Positions 43,101 through 51,840 of a stretch of DNA of 64,000 bases are shown one piece after another. The DNA is taken from contig NZ_AP024086.1 of the NCBI RefSeq assembly GCF_019703855.1, forward strand, positions 310,001 to 374,000, given 5' to 3'. Every line of letters starts with the position of its first letter. Position 1 is the stretch's first letter. Position numbers and translations under genes: made by a program. The notes beneath the pieces are model-generated. The model saw nothing but the letters and a program-made list of their open reading frames with translations. It had not been told where the DNA came from and searched no databases. Source of the stretch: Desulfomarina profundi. GTDB taxonomy: Bacteria > Desulfobacterota > Desulfobulbia > Desulfobulbales > Desulfocapsaceae.

Positions 43101-44973
43101 TCCGGGCCGTCAGGGTGGAAAAACCGTTTCGGGGAAGTTTCTCGCCATGGAGTTTTGGCGCTTTGGTTAATTTCCGGATGAGTTTGTCGACCAGGTTGGT
43201 TTGGTCATGGAGGTAGGACCAGTTTATATGGTCTGTCGTATCGTAGGGAGTTCCCCAGAGGATTCTGCTGTCTCCAGTGGTGACAAGGCTGAGGCCAAGG
43301 TATCCCCCGAGAGCGCTCACCTCCCCTCCGAGAACCGGTTTGTCAAAGAACCAGGAATCCCAGCTGCGCATCCGTGTTGGCCTGAGACTGTTCTGGTAGC
43401 GGGCAAGAGAGGTGGCAGCCGTTTTTGTTGTTTCAAAAATATCAGCAACGGTACTGTAGATTCCGGTTCTGTTGATGGTTTTTTTCAGGGGATAGAGCCA
43501 GCCCCTGTGAAATCCTCCAACACCGTTCCCATGACTGGAGAGATGCAGGCTGACAATGGCGGCCACTTCTTCATATTCCCGGACTTGCGACCGAAACGCT
43601 TTGGCTGATTTCAGAGCTTTGAGCTGGCGTTTTGCATCCTGAATGCTGAGTTCATTTTTCTCCATTGCCGACGGGATGATTTGTCTGAGCATGTCCATCT
43701 GCCGGCTATCCAGGTTGTGAAAATCTTCAACCCATTCCAGGCGGCGGTAGGATATTCTTTCTTTGGCAAGTTCCTTGATCATGACTGAGGTATCTTCCGT
43801 CTGTCTGGCGAGACGTAACTGCATGAGCTTGGTGGCAAGACGGTCTACACGCAGTTTCAGTTCCTGTTCTATTGCTTTTTTCAGACGAAGATCTCTTTGT
43901 TTATCTGCGGTAAGAGGAAAATGTATATTTTTCAGCAAATTCAGGTTTCTGTTCCTGGTCGATATAGTTTTCTGTAGTTTTCTCCTGTATTTACGCAGTT
44001 CTCTGGAACGTTCATTCATACTCCATATGGCGTCCCGCATACCGGCAAGAGTCTGGCTGTTACCGCTGGTGGCCAGGAGCATGACCGTGCGATCCGGTGG
44101 AGATTTTTTCAGCTTCCTGCCAATTTCCAGAAGAGTTGCAATAGAAATTGCGCTGTCGGCACCTGGAGAGTCCTCCGTTACATATTCTTTATTGTCAAAG
44201 AATGCTTCAAGGATCAGCAGTTCCTTTTTTAATGTGGGATCGTTACCGGGAATAATCGCATAAATATTGCGGGCAAGGTAGTTTTCCCAGACAGTTGAAG
44301 AGCGCAGTTCCACCCGGCCGACAGGTTTGCTGTCGAGGGATTTTTCCTTCAAAGGGCCGAAAATTTCGTCAGCCTTCATCCGGCTCATCCAGAAGCATGG
44401 AAACTGAACAGGTGAGAGTTCGTGTTTTTCTGTAAAAAACACTTTACCCTTCGGTTCTCTGCTACCAACATAAATAAGAGCCCTGGCCCCTAAAGAGGCA
44501 AGCAGTTGCCAGTTATGGCCCGAATCAAAGTCCATGAGGATGATTGAATCCCGAATCTTTTTCCCATCCAGATCCTTGAGATCACCATGACGAACATAAT
44601 AGAGCGAGCCGGATAGCGTTCCGTCAGTAGCTTCAGGAGTAATTGTGTTATAAATGAATGGTTGGAGAGGGAGAGTTTTTCCATTGAAGGTGAGTTGTGC
44701 TCCAAGAAAACGGCGGACAGGAATTTCATAGTACTGGGAGGCTGGTTCAAGTCCCATTGACTGCATTTTCTTCTCAACATATTCCGCAGCCTTTTCATAC
44801 CCTCTGGAACCGGTTGTTCTGCTTCCGTATCTGCTCAATTCTTCAATTGTTCCACGGACGGAATCTCCGGTATTTTGTGTTTCGGCCATTACCGAAGTGT
44901 TCCAGACGAGACTGGTGCATAGCGTACAAAAGAGGTAGAAGACGGGAAAAAAGGGCCGAAGAAATAAAGTCAT
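40135..44973 (-). CDS. Giant fusion: M28-like pseudopeptidase plus FtsX/MacB-type ABC permease
   Basis: About 1612 residues. A signal peptide (VFYLFCTLCTSLVWNTSVMA) leads into an M28-aminopeptidase-like domain with a PA-like insertion and a long coiled-coil insertion. The zinc-ligand positions appear changed: HxD is FFD in LEAFFDN, the GADDNASG site reads GADSAIS, the EE pair reads GN, the LDM aspartate reads LHL, and the final HTPxDT reads GTPYDT. The second half has three membrane helices, then two FtsX-type blocks (LRRRRLRTILTCTTLIILTF; ISILIVLNTMISSVHERKSEIAVYTSVGLAP) around a periplasmic MacB-like domain, and a 150-residue tail. It is the large permease partner of the adjacent ATPase. 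The start at 44973 is favoured over GTG 45069 because it begins the signal peptide. Confidence 0.8.
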   Translation of the reverse strand: MTLFLRPFFPVFYLFCTLCTSLVWNTSVMAETQNTGDSVRGTIEELSRYGSRTTGSRGYEKAAEYVEKKMQSMGLEPASQYYEIPVRRFLGAQLTFNGKTLPLQPFIYNTITPEATDGTLSGSLYYVRHGDLKDLDGKKIRDSIILMDFDSGHNWQLLASLGARALIYVGSREPKGKVFFTEKHELSPVQFPCFWMSRMKADEIFGPLKEKSLDSKPVGRVELRSSTVWENYLARNIYAIIPGNDPTLKKELLILEAFFDNKEYVTEDSPGADSAISIATLLEIGRKLKKSPPDRTVMLLATSGNSQTLAGMRDAIWSMNERSRELRKYRRKLQKTISTRNRNLNLLKNIHFPLTADKQRDLRLKKAIEQELKLRVDRLATKLMQLRLARQTEDTSVMIKELAKERISYRRLEWVEDFHNLDSRQMDMLRQIIPSAMEKNELSIQDAKRQLKALKSAKAFRSQVREYEEVAAIVSLHLSSHGNGVGGFHRGWLYPLKKTINRTGIYSTVADIFETTKTAATSLARYQNSLRPTRMRSWDSWFFDKPVLGGEVSALGGYLGLSLVTTGDSRILWGTPYDTTDHINWSYLHDQTNLVDKLIRKLTKAPKLHGEKLPRNGFSTLTARTNLLLQGELFADYPARKTTILAYQGLNRYYAMVDESGYFRIKGFADKKNVLDKLIIEGYRFDEATGKAIWAIDKKETGKVNYRLKILRKSMKTDLILFKCLQTTVFDLLEPRSFAHMTKLHLYDGRRDGPPQHFWYSRIDTRDSIISSIYTEAGTRLKLTLSDTVLTNKMILTNGSKKNPLGTGYPVEMYPSIPNTVLHAARDAWTLLTPRIKNLERHGIFDQKINDLKTRGLRALEKSEKSLQKLIYSKSRKNSAESLALAARVYVQIEKTQKDVLFGVLFYIALFVPFAFVMERFLFNFNHIYKRISGFFLILVILITLIYNVHPAFELAYSPLVVILAFFIIGLSFMVTLIIFFRFEDEMILLQRRATHKRPDEISRWKAFVAAFFLGVSNLRRRRLRTILTCTTLIILTFTIMSFTTIKSNSKQVRLDFRADAPYQGLLLKKLNWQSLPPQATDILLNSMTRVNKPAPRIWLETGDPTKPVTVPLRKNGRELEIHGLIGLSPNEAAVTGLDSLLISGRWFTDRDNQAILLEQQMAEQLGVDIHSDNQISLWGIPFTVIGTFNGKQFDQAVDLDGEPLTPVIFPDESTSDLTDVEQDALESGDDIRSFQSRYRHIPANQVAIIPAHTLLAAGGKLKNLAIRPARVENIPAIASRLTDRFNLAIFTGEKDGVRLYNISDTMNYSGVPNIIIPLLISILIVLNTMISSVHERKSEIAVYTSVGLAPSHVSFLFVAEAIALAVISVVLGYLVAQVSAALFSSTSLWQGITVNYSSMAGVAAMVLVIAVVLISVIYPSKVAARIAIPDINQTFQLPTAVDNTMELTLPFLLKPHEYESVGAFLYTYLQGHQDISHGLFSTGPVNVQLYCSTLDEMEKIHAQSRKYVKTESNPSWLHISTKVWLAPFDFGIMQQVEIGFRPTGDKSDFLEIQLSLTRFSGESGVWRRINKSFLHELRKQLLIWRSIDSETHGELERLFRDTIAQKMEGYE

Positions 44974-45019
44974 AAAGGAGAAGATTCCGTTTTTCAAGTT
45001 TGTTGGACGGGGATTGAAT

Positions 45020-45760
45020 TTATGTATCGGCTGTTTCCAGTTTGCCGGTACGTATATTGAGTTCTTCACGCTGCTGTACTTTGTCTATACGTCCATCCCG
45101 TATCCAGACGACCTGGTCGGAAACATTAAGCATTTTGTAATCATGGGTGGCTGAAATGACCGTGACACCACGTTCCACACTGAGTTCTTTAAGCATGCTG
45201 ATTATATCTTCTCCGGTGGTGAGATCCAGATTGCCCGTCGGCTCGTCCGCCAGTATGATTGATGGTGTATTGGCAAGGGCCCTTGCAACGGCGACCCGCT
45301 GCTGTTGTCCGCCGGACAGTTCTGATGGCCGGTGACCGTGTCGGCCGGAAAGTCCCACCTGTTCAAGCAGGGCCATTCCTCTGTCCAGAGCCTCATCACT
45401 GCCTACTCCGGCAAATGTCATGGGCAGGGTAATGTTCTCAAGAGCTGTCATGACGGGGATAAGGTTAAATGTCTGAAAAATATAGCCGATTTTCCGGCAG
45501 CGGAGCCAGGCGAGTTCATAGGCATCCAGTTGAGCGATGTCCACCTCATCAATGAACACTTTACCACTGGTCGGTTTGTCGAGGCCGCCGATCATATTGA
45601 AAAGGGTTGATTTGCCTGAGCCGGAAGGTCCCATGATGGAAATGTATTTTCCTTCTTCAATCTCAAGGTCGATTCCCTTCAGTACTTTTACAACGATTTT
45701 GCCCAGGTCAAAGTTTTTGGTGACTTCACTGACTCTTACTATTTTTTTTGTATCAGCCAT
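45020..45760 (-). CDS. LolD/MacB-type ABC transporter ATPase
   Basis: 246 residues. Walker A GPSGSGKST (44-52), Q-loop YIFQTFNLIP, signature LSGGQQQRVAVARAL, Walker B IILADEPTGNLD and the switch His in SATHDYKML. The sequence is closest to the LolD/MacB/FtsE class, which drives mechanotransmission or lipoprotein export rather than solute import. It lies between a short FtsX-type permease and the giant permease fusion, so these three should form one complex with a 4-TM small subunit and a large one. Confidence 0.95.
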   Translation of the reverse strand: MADTKKIVRVSEVTKNFDLGKIVVKVLKGIDLEIEEGKYISIMGPSGSGKSTLFNMIGGLDKPTSGKVFIDEVDIAQLDAYELAWLRCRKIGYIFQTFNLIPVMTALENITLPMTFAGVGSDEALDRGMALLEQVGLSGRHGHRPSELSGGQQQRVAVARALANTPSIILADEPTGNLDLTTGEDIISMLKELSVERGVTVISATHDYKMLNVSDQVVWIRDGRIDKVQQREELNIRTGKLETADT

Positions 45761-45780
45761 TTTAAAAGTTATTTATTGTC

Positions 45781-46431
45781 CTATTGTTCAACCCGCATTG
45801 CTTCAACAGGACGCATGCGGGCCGCAATTATTGCCGGGTAGAGAACACCCAGAAGACTTAAAAATGTTCCTGTGCACACCGTGATGGCCATGGTTATGCC
45901 TATAGCACCCCATGGGATAAATGGAAAAAATGAATATCCAAATCGTGCAAGAGAAGTCACAAGTGCGGAGAGAGCTCCCAGGAAAGATCCGAGAACGGAT
46001 CCGCTTATTCCCATTATTGCAGCTTCAAGAAGAAAAATCCGGACGATGAAGTGATCCAGGGCTCCCAGGCATTTCAAAGTTCCTATTTCCCGGAATCGTT
46101 CTGTAACGGACATCAATTGGGCATTTACAATACCTACAACACAGACAAGAAGGGAGAGAAAAAGTATCCATTTCTGTTTGGCAGAGCCGGTAACTGCGCT
46201 CTCTCCCGGTGAGATGTCAAAACCTATTCTGGTGAGAACATGGACCAGTTCCGCGTCTCCGCTGGAGAGAGCACCCTGGGCAATATTATTACCAACCTGG
46301 ATAAATGCGAGAAAGGCAACGGCCAGGACAAGGCTCATGGTGGTGACCATTGATCGGAAGAAACGGACACGGATTGACTGGTAAGCCATCTGGATGGATT
46401 TGCGCAAAGGAAGTTCTACTAAGCGTCTCAT
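45781..46431 (-). CDS. Short FtsX-type ABC permease
   Basis: 216 residues with four helices. The first (VTTMSLVLAVAFLAFIQV) is followed by a reduced periplasmic part of about 60 residues (DAELVHVLTRIGFDISPGESAV) instead of the usual large MacB domain. The FtsX core (SVTERFREIGTLKCLGALDHFIVRIFLLEAAIMG) and the closing YPAIIAARMRPVEAMR box follow. It is the first gene of the operon, 20 bases before the ATPase. The reduced extracellular domain suggests that sensing or substrate handling is done by the giant partner. Confidence 0.88.
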   Translation of the reverse strand: MRRLVELPLRKSIQMAYQSIRVRFFRSMVTTMSLVLAVAFLAFIQVGNNIAQGALSSGDAELVHVLTRIGFDISPGESAVTGSAKQKWILFLSLLVCVVGIVNAQLMSVTERFREIGTLKCLGALDHFIVRIFLLEAAIMGISGSVLGSFLGALSALVTSLARFGYSFFPFIPWGAIGITMAITVCTGTFLSLLGVLYPAIIAARMRPVEAMRVEQ

Positions 46432-46520
46432 GTCCCCCCTGTTGTTTCCGGAGTTTTTTGAAATCTGAAATCAAGATAGAGTCAGATAGTGGCAGTGCTG
46501 ATAATTTAACTCTAGTTTTT

Positions 46521-47326
46521 TCATTTTGTCTTGTCAATGGTACTTCCGGCAGGAAGTAAATCATTGAAAAGAACAGGAACCAAAGAGGGGCAACCTGCCA
46601 GTTTTTCAAGGAGGATATCCAGAAAATCAAAGGCTCTTTTGTTCATTCGCTGGTGATGAATCATTACGCCGAATTGTCCTGAATGAATACCTTGTTCCAG
46701 TTCGTTCAGCAGGTTTACAAATCCAATGGCGGCTGACTGTTCTTTCCTGGTATGGAGATCAACATTGACCTGGATATCAGGAAGTGCTGGTATCGTTTGC
46801 GGCTCGGCCCATCGCTTCGTGAAAGAGCCATGAAGTTGAGATCAGCAAGGGTTTTAATGGTCACCCTACTGCAACGGTTCCAGGGGGGAGTGAAAATGGG
46901 TTGAAATTCAGGACCAAGCAGCGTTTCCAACCTTTCTTTTCCCAGTCGAAGACTTCTTTTGATCTCATGTTCTGCCCGGGCGGGGCCAAATTCCTGTTTC
47001 TTACCTTTTCTTTCAAAATTTCTGTGCTGGTAACCGTGCTGATGCCAGCACCATTGGGAGCTGTTTTTCCCGGTGATGTCCTGAAGGATTTTCAATCGTT
47101 TTTCCGTAAGCCAGGTGGGAACCGTAGCAAGGCAAAGGGGCAGCTTATGGCGGAGAAAACAGGTAATAAGCTGTTGGAAATTTGAAGAGGGAATGCCGAT
47201 ATCATCAGCCCGGAAAAAAACAGGTATGGGAGATGAAGCCTGTTGGCATAACCTGTCTATCAGGGCAGCAAGATCTGATTGTATTGTGTTCGTTGCAAGG
47301 CTATAGAGGGTGGCTGTTTTGCTCAT
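46521..47326 (-). pseudogene. Polysaccharide deacetylase-like protein, interrupted by one frameshift
   Basis: The first part (47326 down to about 46810) shows VFFRADDIGIP, LCLATVPTWL, WCWHQHGYQHRNF and FTPPWNRCS, matching the NodB-like deacetylase fold with its Asp and His metal residues. The frame is lost after LSRSDG and resumes as AEPQTIPALPDIQVNVDLHT and MIHHQRMNKRAFDFL to a TGA at 46521-46523. One extra G in the GGG run near 46808-46810 restores a protein of about 268 residues. It probably removes acetyl groups from a cell-surface glycan made by the neighbouring glycosyltransferases. The frameshift may be an error in the sequence. Confidence 0.78.
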
Positions 47327-47394
47327 GATTTTGTGGTTTTTTATTACCGGAAATACGTTCAGTCCGGCAATTCATACAGTTGGATGTTTCAGGA

Positions 47395-48543
47395 TTACTT
47401 GAACAGTCCAGCGGTTCTTCTAGCACCGTCAAGATCAATATCAGCAGGCTGTCGTCTGCAGGGAAGCATTTCCATTATTTTTTTTCTTAGCTTTTCCGGG
47501 GCAAGATCACTGTCTTTCAGCAGGCGGACGGTACTGTGGTGTTCCAGGGCAAGTGCCCGCATTTTCTGTTCCCTGTTCTGGTTGAACGGATGGACCAGCG
47601 CGGGAATTTCCGCCCGGAGCAGATTCATGCAGCTGTTGTACCCAGCCATTGAGATTGAGAGATCAGCTGCTTCGAGCCAGGATGGGAAAATATCTGAAAA
47701 CGTATCAACACGGATTTTTTCTGTTTGACTGTTTTTCAGTTTTTTATGAAAGGATTTCCTGCTGAAGGGGCCTGTAAATATCTGCAGAAAAAAATCTGTC
47801 TGTCTGGAGAGTAATCTGCAACCTGCCATGACCGCCTCAAGGAGTTCTCCCCCCACACTGCCGCCGCCGATACTGGCAACAATAAGGGGGGTGGATTCTT
47901 TCAGGTTCAACATTTTCCGTATTTTTTTACGGGCATTGAGCGGTTCAGGGCGGGGCGGACAGATAAAACCGGTATATTCCAGAGGAATTGTTATTTCATT
48001 TAATCGTTCAAAAGTTCTGTCAAGGGTAATTACCTTCGGATCCGCGTGGATAAATATACCATCATAAAATGTGTTCAGTGTTTTGATGACCCTGTCCTCG
48101 AATTTTTTCTTTCCGCCTGTTTTCTCAACCAGGATGTCGCGGACACTGGAGTAATTCCGGCAGGGTGGCAGGGAACCATCTTTTATTCCGTTGAGAACAG
48201 GGTCAAGCTCAAACCTGAAAGCTTTTCTGCCGAAGGGATAGAGCTCGGTGATAAATACCTGAGGGCGGTATGTCCTGAAATGGGAAAGAAGCAGCTCTTT
48301 TCTTGTTTTTTTGACTTGTTCAAGGTTCAGACCGGTCTCGCAGGGTGCCAGATTCTTGAAATCACTGTCCATCTGCAGGCCAGGGAGAGTGAACAGGGAG
48401 AAGGCTGATGGTGCAGGAGTTGTTTTCGGGCCACCGAGTATTAATGTCACCTCATGTTTTTCAGCGAGCAGGCGACAGATTTCCAGGCTGCGATGGAGAT
48501 GGCCTACACCCAGTACATGCTGGCAGTAGAAAGAGATCCTCAT
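47395..48543 (-). CDS. Glycosyltransferase of the COG4671 / MurG-like type
   Basis: 382 residues, GT-B fold. The N-terminus has CQHVLGVGHLHRSLEI (glycine loop like MurG). The C-terminal half shows ASIGGGSVGGELLEAV and LSISMAGYNSCMNLLRAEIPALVHPFNQNREQKMRA, the nucleotide-sugar binding region of MurG-like enzymes. It is a paralogue of the 50439-51689 gene (shared GVGHLHRS/GLGHIRRT and SMAGYNS/SMGGYNT). The ATG overlaps the phosphatase stop by four bases. The acceptor and sugar are unknown. Confidence 0.85.
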   Translation of the reverse strand: MRISFYCQHVLGVGHLHRSLEICRLLAEKHEVTLILGGPKTTPAPSAFSLFTLPGLQMDSDFKNLAPCETGLNLEQVKKTRKELLLSHFRTYRPQVFITELYPFGRKAFRFELDPVLNGIKDGSLPPCRNYSSVRDILVEKTGGKKKFEDRVIKTLNTFYDGIFIHADPKVITLDRTFERLNEITIPLEYTGFICPPRPEPLNARKKIRKMLNLKESTPLIVASIGGGSVGGELLEAVMAGCRLLSRQTDFFLQIFTGPFSRKSFHKKLKNSQTEKIRVDTFSDIFPSWLEAADLSISMAGYNSCMNLLRAEIPALVHPFNQNREQKMRALALEHHSTVRLLKDSDLAPEKLRKKIMEMLPCRRQPADIDLDGARRTAGLFK

Positions 48544-49169
48544 CTCTTTTCCCCACACGGAATATTAAGTTGTCGTGTCGAAAGATTACTACCGTCACCG
48601 GTGATGAGATGGAGCCTGTCGGGGTTGAGCAGTGGGTCGTCAGTCGGAAGAAATTTTCTTCCGGTAATTGCATAAAGGGTACACTTGATAACACCCTGGT
48701 GACAGACAACGAGGATATTTTCTCCAGGATAAGCACGGGCAAACTCATGTAGTGCTGCAGATGCGCGTTCCTGCACTGCCTGTCGTGTTTCTCCGCCTGG
48801 CGCACAAAATGCCCATCCTTTTTTTACCCGATTTTCAAGTTCTTGTTCGAAATGCGCCTTTACATGGGAAATAGTCAGCCCTTCCCATTCTCCCCAGCTC
48901 TGCTCTCTCAGGCGGTTGTCAAATTCTGTGGGGACATTCAGTTGTCTGTTCAGAATTGCCACTGTTTCCCGTACCCTGCCGAGATCACTGGCTATGATCC
49001 TGTTCCAATTGAAATTTTTAAGAAAATGAGCCCAACGGGTTGTTTGTTTTCGGCCGTCAACCGTTAATGGAGAATTACGGCTTCCCTGAATTTTTTTTAC
49101 TGTATTCCATTCGGTTTGACCATGTCGCAAGAGACCGAATGTTGTGATGTTGAGGGTTTGTTTTTCCAT
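48540..49169 (-). CDS. Histidine phosphatase family protein
   Basis: 209 residues. It has the RHG motif (LLRHGQTEWN, His16), EQSWGEWEGLT, GGETRQAVQERA and a second His in VVCHQGVIK, the four-part active site of the phosphoglycerate-mutase/phosphatase branch. In a sugar-nucleotide cluster it could remove phosphate from a sugar phosphate such as a heptose or GlcN precursor, but this is inferred from context. It overlaps the next glycosyltransferase by four bases and starts one base after the end of the previous one. Confidence 0.9.
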   Translation of the reverse strand: MEKQTLNITTFGLLRHGQTEWNTVKKIQGSRNSPLTVDGRKQTTRWAHFLKNFNWNRIIASDLGRVRETVAILNRQLNVPTEFDNRLREQSWGEWEGLTISHVKAHFEQELENRVKKGWAFCAPGGETRQAVQERASAALHEFARAYPGENILVVCHQGVIKCTLYAITGRKFLPTDDPLLNPDRLHLITGDGSNLSTRQLNIPCGEKR

Positions 49170-49170
49170 T

Positions 49171-50442
49171 TCAATTCAATGGCATTTTGAGTTGTTTATT
49201 TTCCTGAAGGAATGTTTTTCCCAGTTTTTTGACCCATTTTCTGTTGTCAAATTCTGATTCTACAAATTTTCTGCCATTTTGTATGAGGGTACTGCGCAGA
49301 TCCTGGTCCCTGAGAATTTTTAAGGTCGCTTCTGCCAGCAGGTCCGGTTGGGAGGGAGGAACCGTAAGACCTGTCTGTCCGTTTATTAAAATCTCAGGAA
49401 TGGCTGAAATATTCGTTGAAAGGGCGGGGACGCCCATTGCCAGGCTCTCAACCAGAACATTTGGAATTCCATCACGATCACCATTTTCAGCGATTCTGCA
49501 GGGAAGAACAAATGCATCGCTCTTTTTAAACTGCTCTATGACTTCTTCATGGGTCCGGGTTCCCAGCCAACAACAGCAGGAGTCGAGGCCGAGGGATGAA
49601 ATGAGCTGCAGAATTGCATCCCTGTCATCACCATCTCCGATAAGTGTATGTTTGAATACTACACCCTTTTTTTTCAGAATGTTGAGAGCGTCGTACAAGA
49701 CCGGTAAACCTTTCTTTTCGGTCATCCTGGCTACGGTCATTATTTGATAGGGTTCTTTTGGGGTAACCTGTGCCCTGGTCTGCTGAAAAAGGCTGATATC
49801 TATACCGTGATAGATTCGAAAAACTGGTGTTGCAGAGCTGCCGGCAATTTTTTTCAGGTATTTTTCATTGTACGCCGTGCAGGTTGTCACAAACCTTGCC
49901 AGTTCAATTTTTCTTTTCAGTTTTTTTTCGGCAGAAGTATAAATATCCTTGGCATGGGCTGTGAAGCTGAAGGGAATTCCAGAGAGGAGCGAAGCAAACA
50001 GGGTGACCGAAGTGGGTGAATGGGCGAAATGACCATGGAGATGGACAATATTCGGATCTTTCATCAGGAAGTTATGGGTCAGATAACCACCCTGCAGCAG
50101 GTGTTTAAGGGTGGCCAGGTTTCCTTTGCCAGCGGTTGACTCCCTGCAGCCGACCAGGGCGGTGAGGAAATTTTGCGGTCTTTTAACTGCCAAGAAAGTG
50201 TTGTGGTAAAGAAGGGTCGAGAAATTTTCAAAAAGTTCGGTGGGAAGATATTCGACCTCTGCCTGAATTTCTTTCACTGAAGCATGACAGAAACTTTCCC
50301 TCGGTTTTCGCATGGGAAAGAGACGCAGAGTGAAGCCCATTTTCTCAAGGAGCAGTATCTCATTGGAAATAAACGTTTCGGATATTCTCGGGTAACCTTT
50401 AAGTATATAGCCTAATACCGGTTTGTTCTGGTTTGGAATCAT
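49171..50442 (-). CDS. GT4-type glycosyltransferase
   Basis: 423 residues with a GT-B fold. The N-terminal acceptor half has GYPRISETFISNEI and HLHGHFAHSPTSVTLFAS. The C-terminal donor half has VARMTEKKGLPVLYDAL, IGDGDDRDAI and the E-x7-E region (LPCRIAENGDRDGIPNVLVESLAMGVPALSTNI in outline). It is similar to the WcaL/colanic-acid type in the start sequence. It overlaps the upstream GT by four bases. It probably transfers a hexose to a lipid-linked or glycan acceptor. Confidence 0.92.
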   Translation of the reverse strand: MIPNQNKPVLGYILKGYPRISETFISNEILLLEKMGFTLRLFPMRKPRESFCHASVKEIQAEVEYLPTELFENFSTLLYHNTFLAVKRPQNFLTALVGCRESTAGKGNLATLKHLLQGGYLTHNFLMKDPNIVHLHGHFAHSPTSVTLFASLLSGIPFSFTAHAKDIYTSAEKKLKRKIELARFVTTCTAYNEKYLKKIAGSSATPVFRIYHGIDISLFQQTRAQVTPKEPYQIMTVARMTEKKGLPVLYDALNILKKKGVVFKHTLIGDGDDRDAILQLISSLGLDSCCCWLGTRTHEEVIEQFKKSDAFVLPCRIAENGDRDGIPNVLVESLAMGVPALSTNISAIPEILINGQTGLTVPPSQPDLLAEATLKILRDQDLRSTLIQNGRKFVESEFDNRKWVKKLGKTFLQENKQLKMPLN

Positions 50443-51689
50443 GGCGTGGTATTTCTGTGTTCGTGAGGTTGCCCTCCGTTTACCTGATGCTCCTTTTTAA
50501 AATATTTAAGGCGCTTCATCATACTGTCCAGACCGGAAAGTTTGAAAGATTGAATGGTATTGACATATTTCTCGCGATTGTTACAGAGGGTCATGATCTT
50601 GTTTCGCAGGATCTGAGGGGTCACTTCAGTCCATGGAATATAGTCAAGCAAGCCTTGTTTTCTCAATCTTTGGGCGCGGATAAGTTGTTCTTTTCTCGGT
50701 GTCTGCCTGGGAATAATCAGGGCAGGAGTATGCTGGGTCAGAATTTCACATATGGTATTATAACCACCCATGGAAATAACAAGATCAGCAGCGGCAATGA
50801 GTTCTTCCAGTCTGGGGTGAAACGGCAATGTTTTTATACCGTAGCGTCTCGCCCGTTTTTTTAGTCGTTCTCTTATTTTTTTCGGCATGAACGGTCCGGT
50901 AATGATGATTGTTTTAAATGGGAGAGAAGCAGGGTAGTAATCGTGCATTGAAATAAAATGTTCCAGTACCTCCGAGCCGTCGCCGCCACCTCCAGTGGTT
51001 ACAAGGATAAATTTGTCATCATCAAGGATCCTGTGCCGCCTGCGGACCATGGATTTGGTGCCGGAGGGAAGCTGTTTTCTTGGTATATATCCTGTGAACC
51101 TGATTTTTTTGTGAAGAGTTTCCGGCATGTCATACATTTCCACCGGATTGTAAATCTTTCTGTCGCCATATACCCATATTTCATCATACAGGCTTTCCAG
51201 GTAGGAGTAGACGTTTTTTTCTCTCCAGTCTTTTTTAATTGTTTTTGCATCATCCAGAATGTCTCTCAGACCGAGAATGGATCGAGTTGACAGACCGGAA
51301 TCTTTCAACCAGCGAAGAGTAGGTAGCACCTCCTTTTTCAGACCGAGGGGCTCTTTGTCAACAATAAAAAGATTTGGACGAAAAGTTTTTGCCGTAGCGA
51401 GGATGATATTTGTCCGGATGGAAAGTGCTTGTTCCTGGTCAATTCGAATGGAAAGAGATCTGTACTCATCGTTTGTTTTTTTTATCATTCCTGGGATTCG
51501 TACAAAGTCCACTTGCTGGGGAAAAGAAAAACGTCCTGCGATGGGTGATCCGGTGAGAATAAGTATGTTAGTGTTATCATCCCGAAGATGATTTGCTATC
51601 GCCATGGTTCTGCGGATATGACCCAACCCGTAGGTGTCATGGGAATACATGAGTATATTAAAAATGGGTGAAATCCGTTTTTTCGCCAT
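50439..51689 (-). CDS. Glycosyltransferase of the COG4671 / MurG-like type
   Basis: 416 residues from ATG 51689 (upstream frame to 51713 not preferred). Seen: YSHDTYGLGHIRRTMAIA, LRDILDDAKTIKKDW, VTTGGGGDGSEVLEHF, and the donor region DLVISMGGYNTICEILTQHTPALIIPRQTPRKEQLIRAQRL. It is a paralogue of the 47395-48543 enzyme, which points to an oligosaccharide made by sequential similar transfers. It is the first gene of the glycan cluster, preceded by a hairpin terminator of the outer-membrane gene. The small basic N-terminus suggests peripheral membrane association. Confidence 0.88.
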   Translation of the reverse strand: MAKKRISPIFNILMYSHDTYGLGHIRRTMAIANHLRDDNTNILILTGSPIAGRFSFPQQVDFVRIPGMIKKTNDEYRSLSIRIDQEQALSIRTNIILATAKTFRPNLFIVDKEPLGLKKEVLPTLRWLKDSGLSTRSILGLRDILDDAKTIKKDWREKNVYSYLESLYDEIWVYGDRKIYNPVEMYDMPETLHKKIRFTGYIPRKQLPSGTKSMVRRRHRILDDDKFILVTTGGGGDGSEVLEHFISMHDYYPASLPFKTIIITGPFMPKKIRERLKKRARRYGIKTLPFHPRLEELIAAADLVISMGGYNTICEILTQHTPALIIPRQTPRKEQLIRAQRLRKQGLLDYIPWTEVTPQILRNKIMTLCNNREKYVNTIQSFKLSGLDSMMKRLKYFKKEHQVNGGQPHEHRNTTP

Positions 51690-51840
51690 GGTGCAAAAAG
51701 AGCAAAATTTCAAACTGAATTCAGACTGAATTCAGAAAAAGTATTGGCTTCAGTGAAAAGGAAACTCTTGACTCTTATTCGAAGAGAGTAGACTTGTCAA
51801 GGCGTACCGAGGTTTCTTTGTGCTTCCTGCTGGAAGAAGT

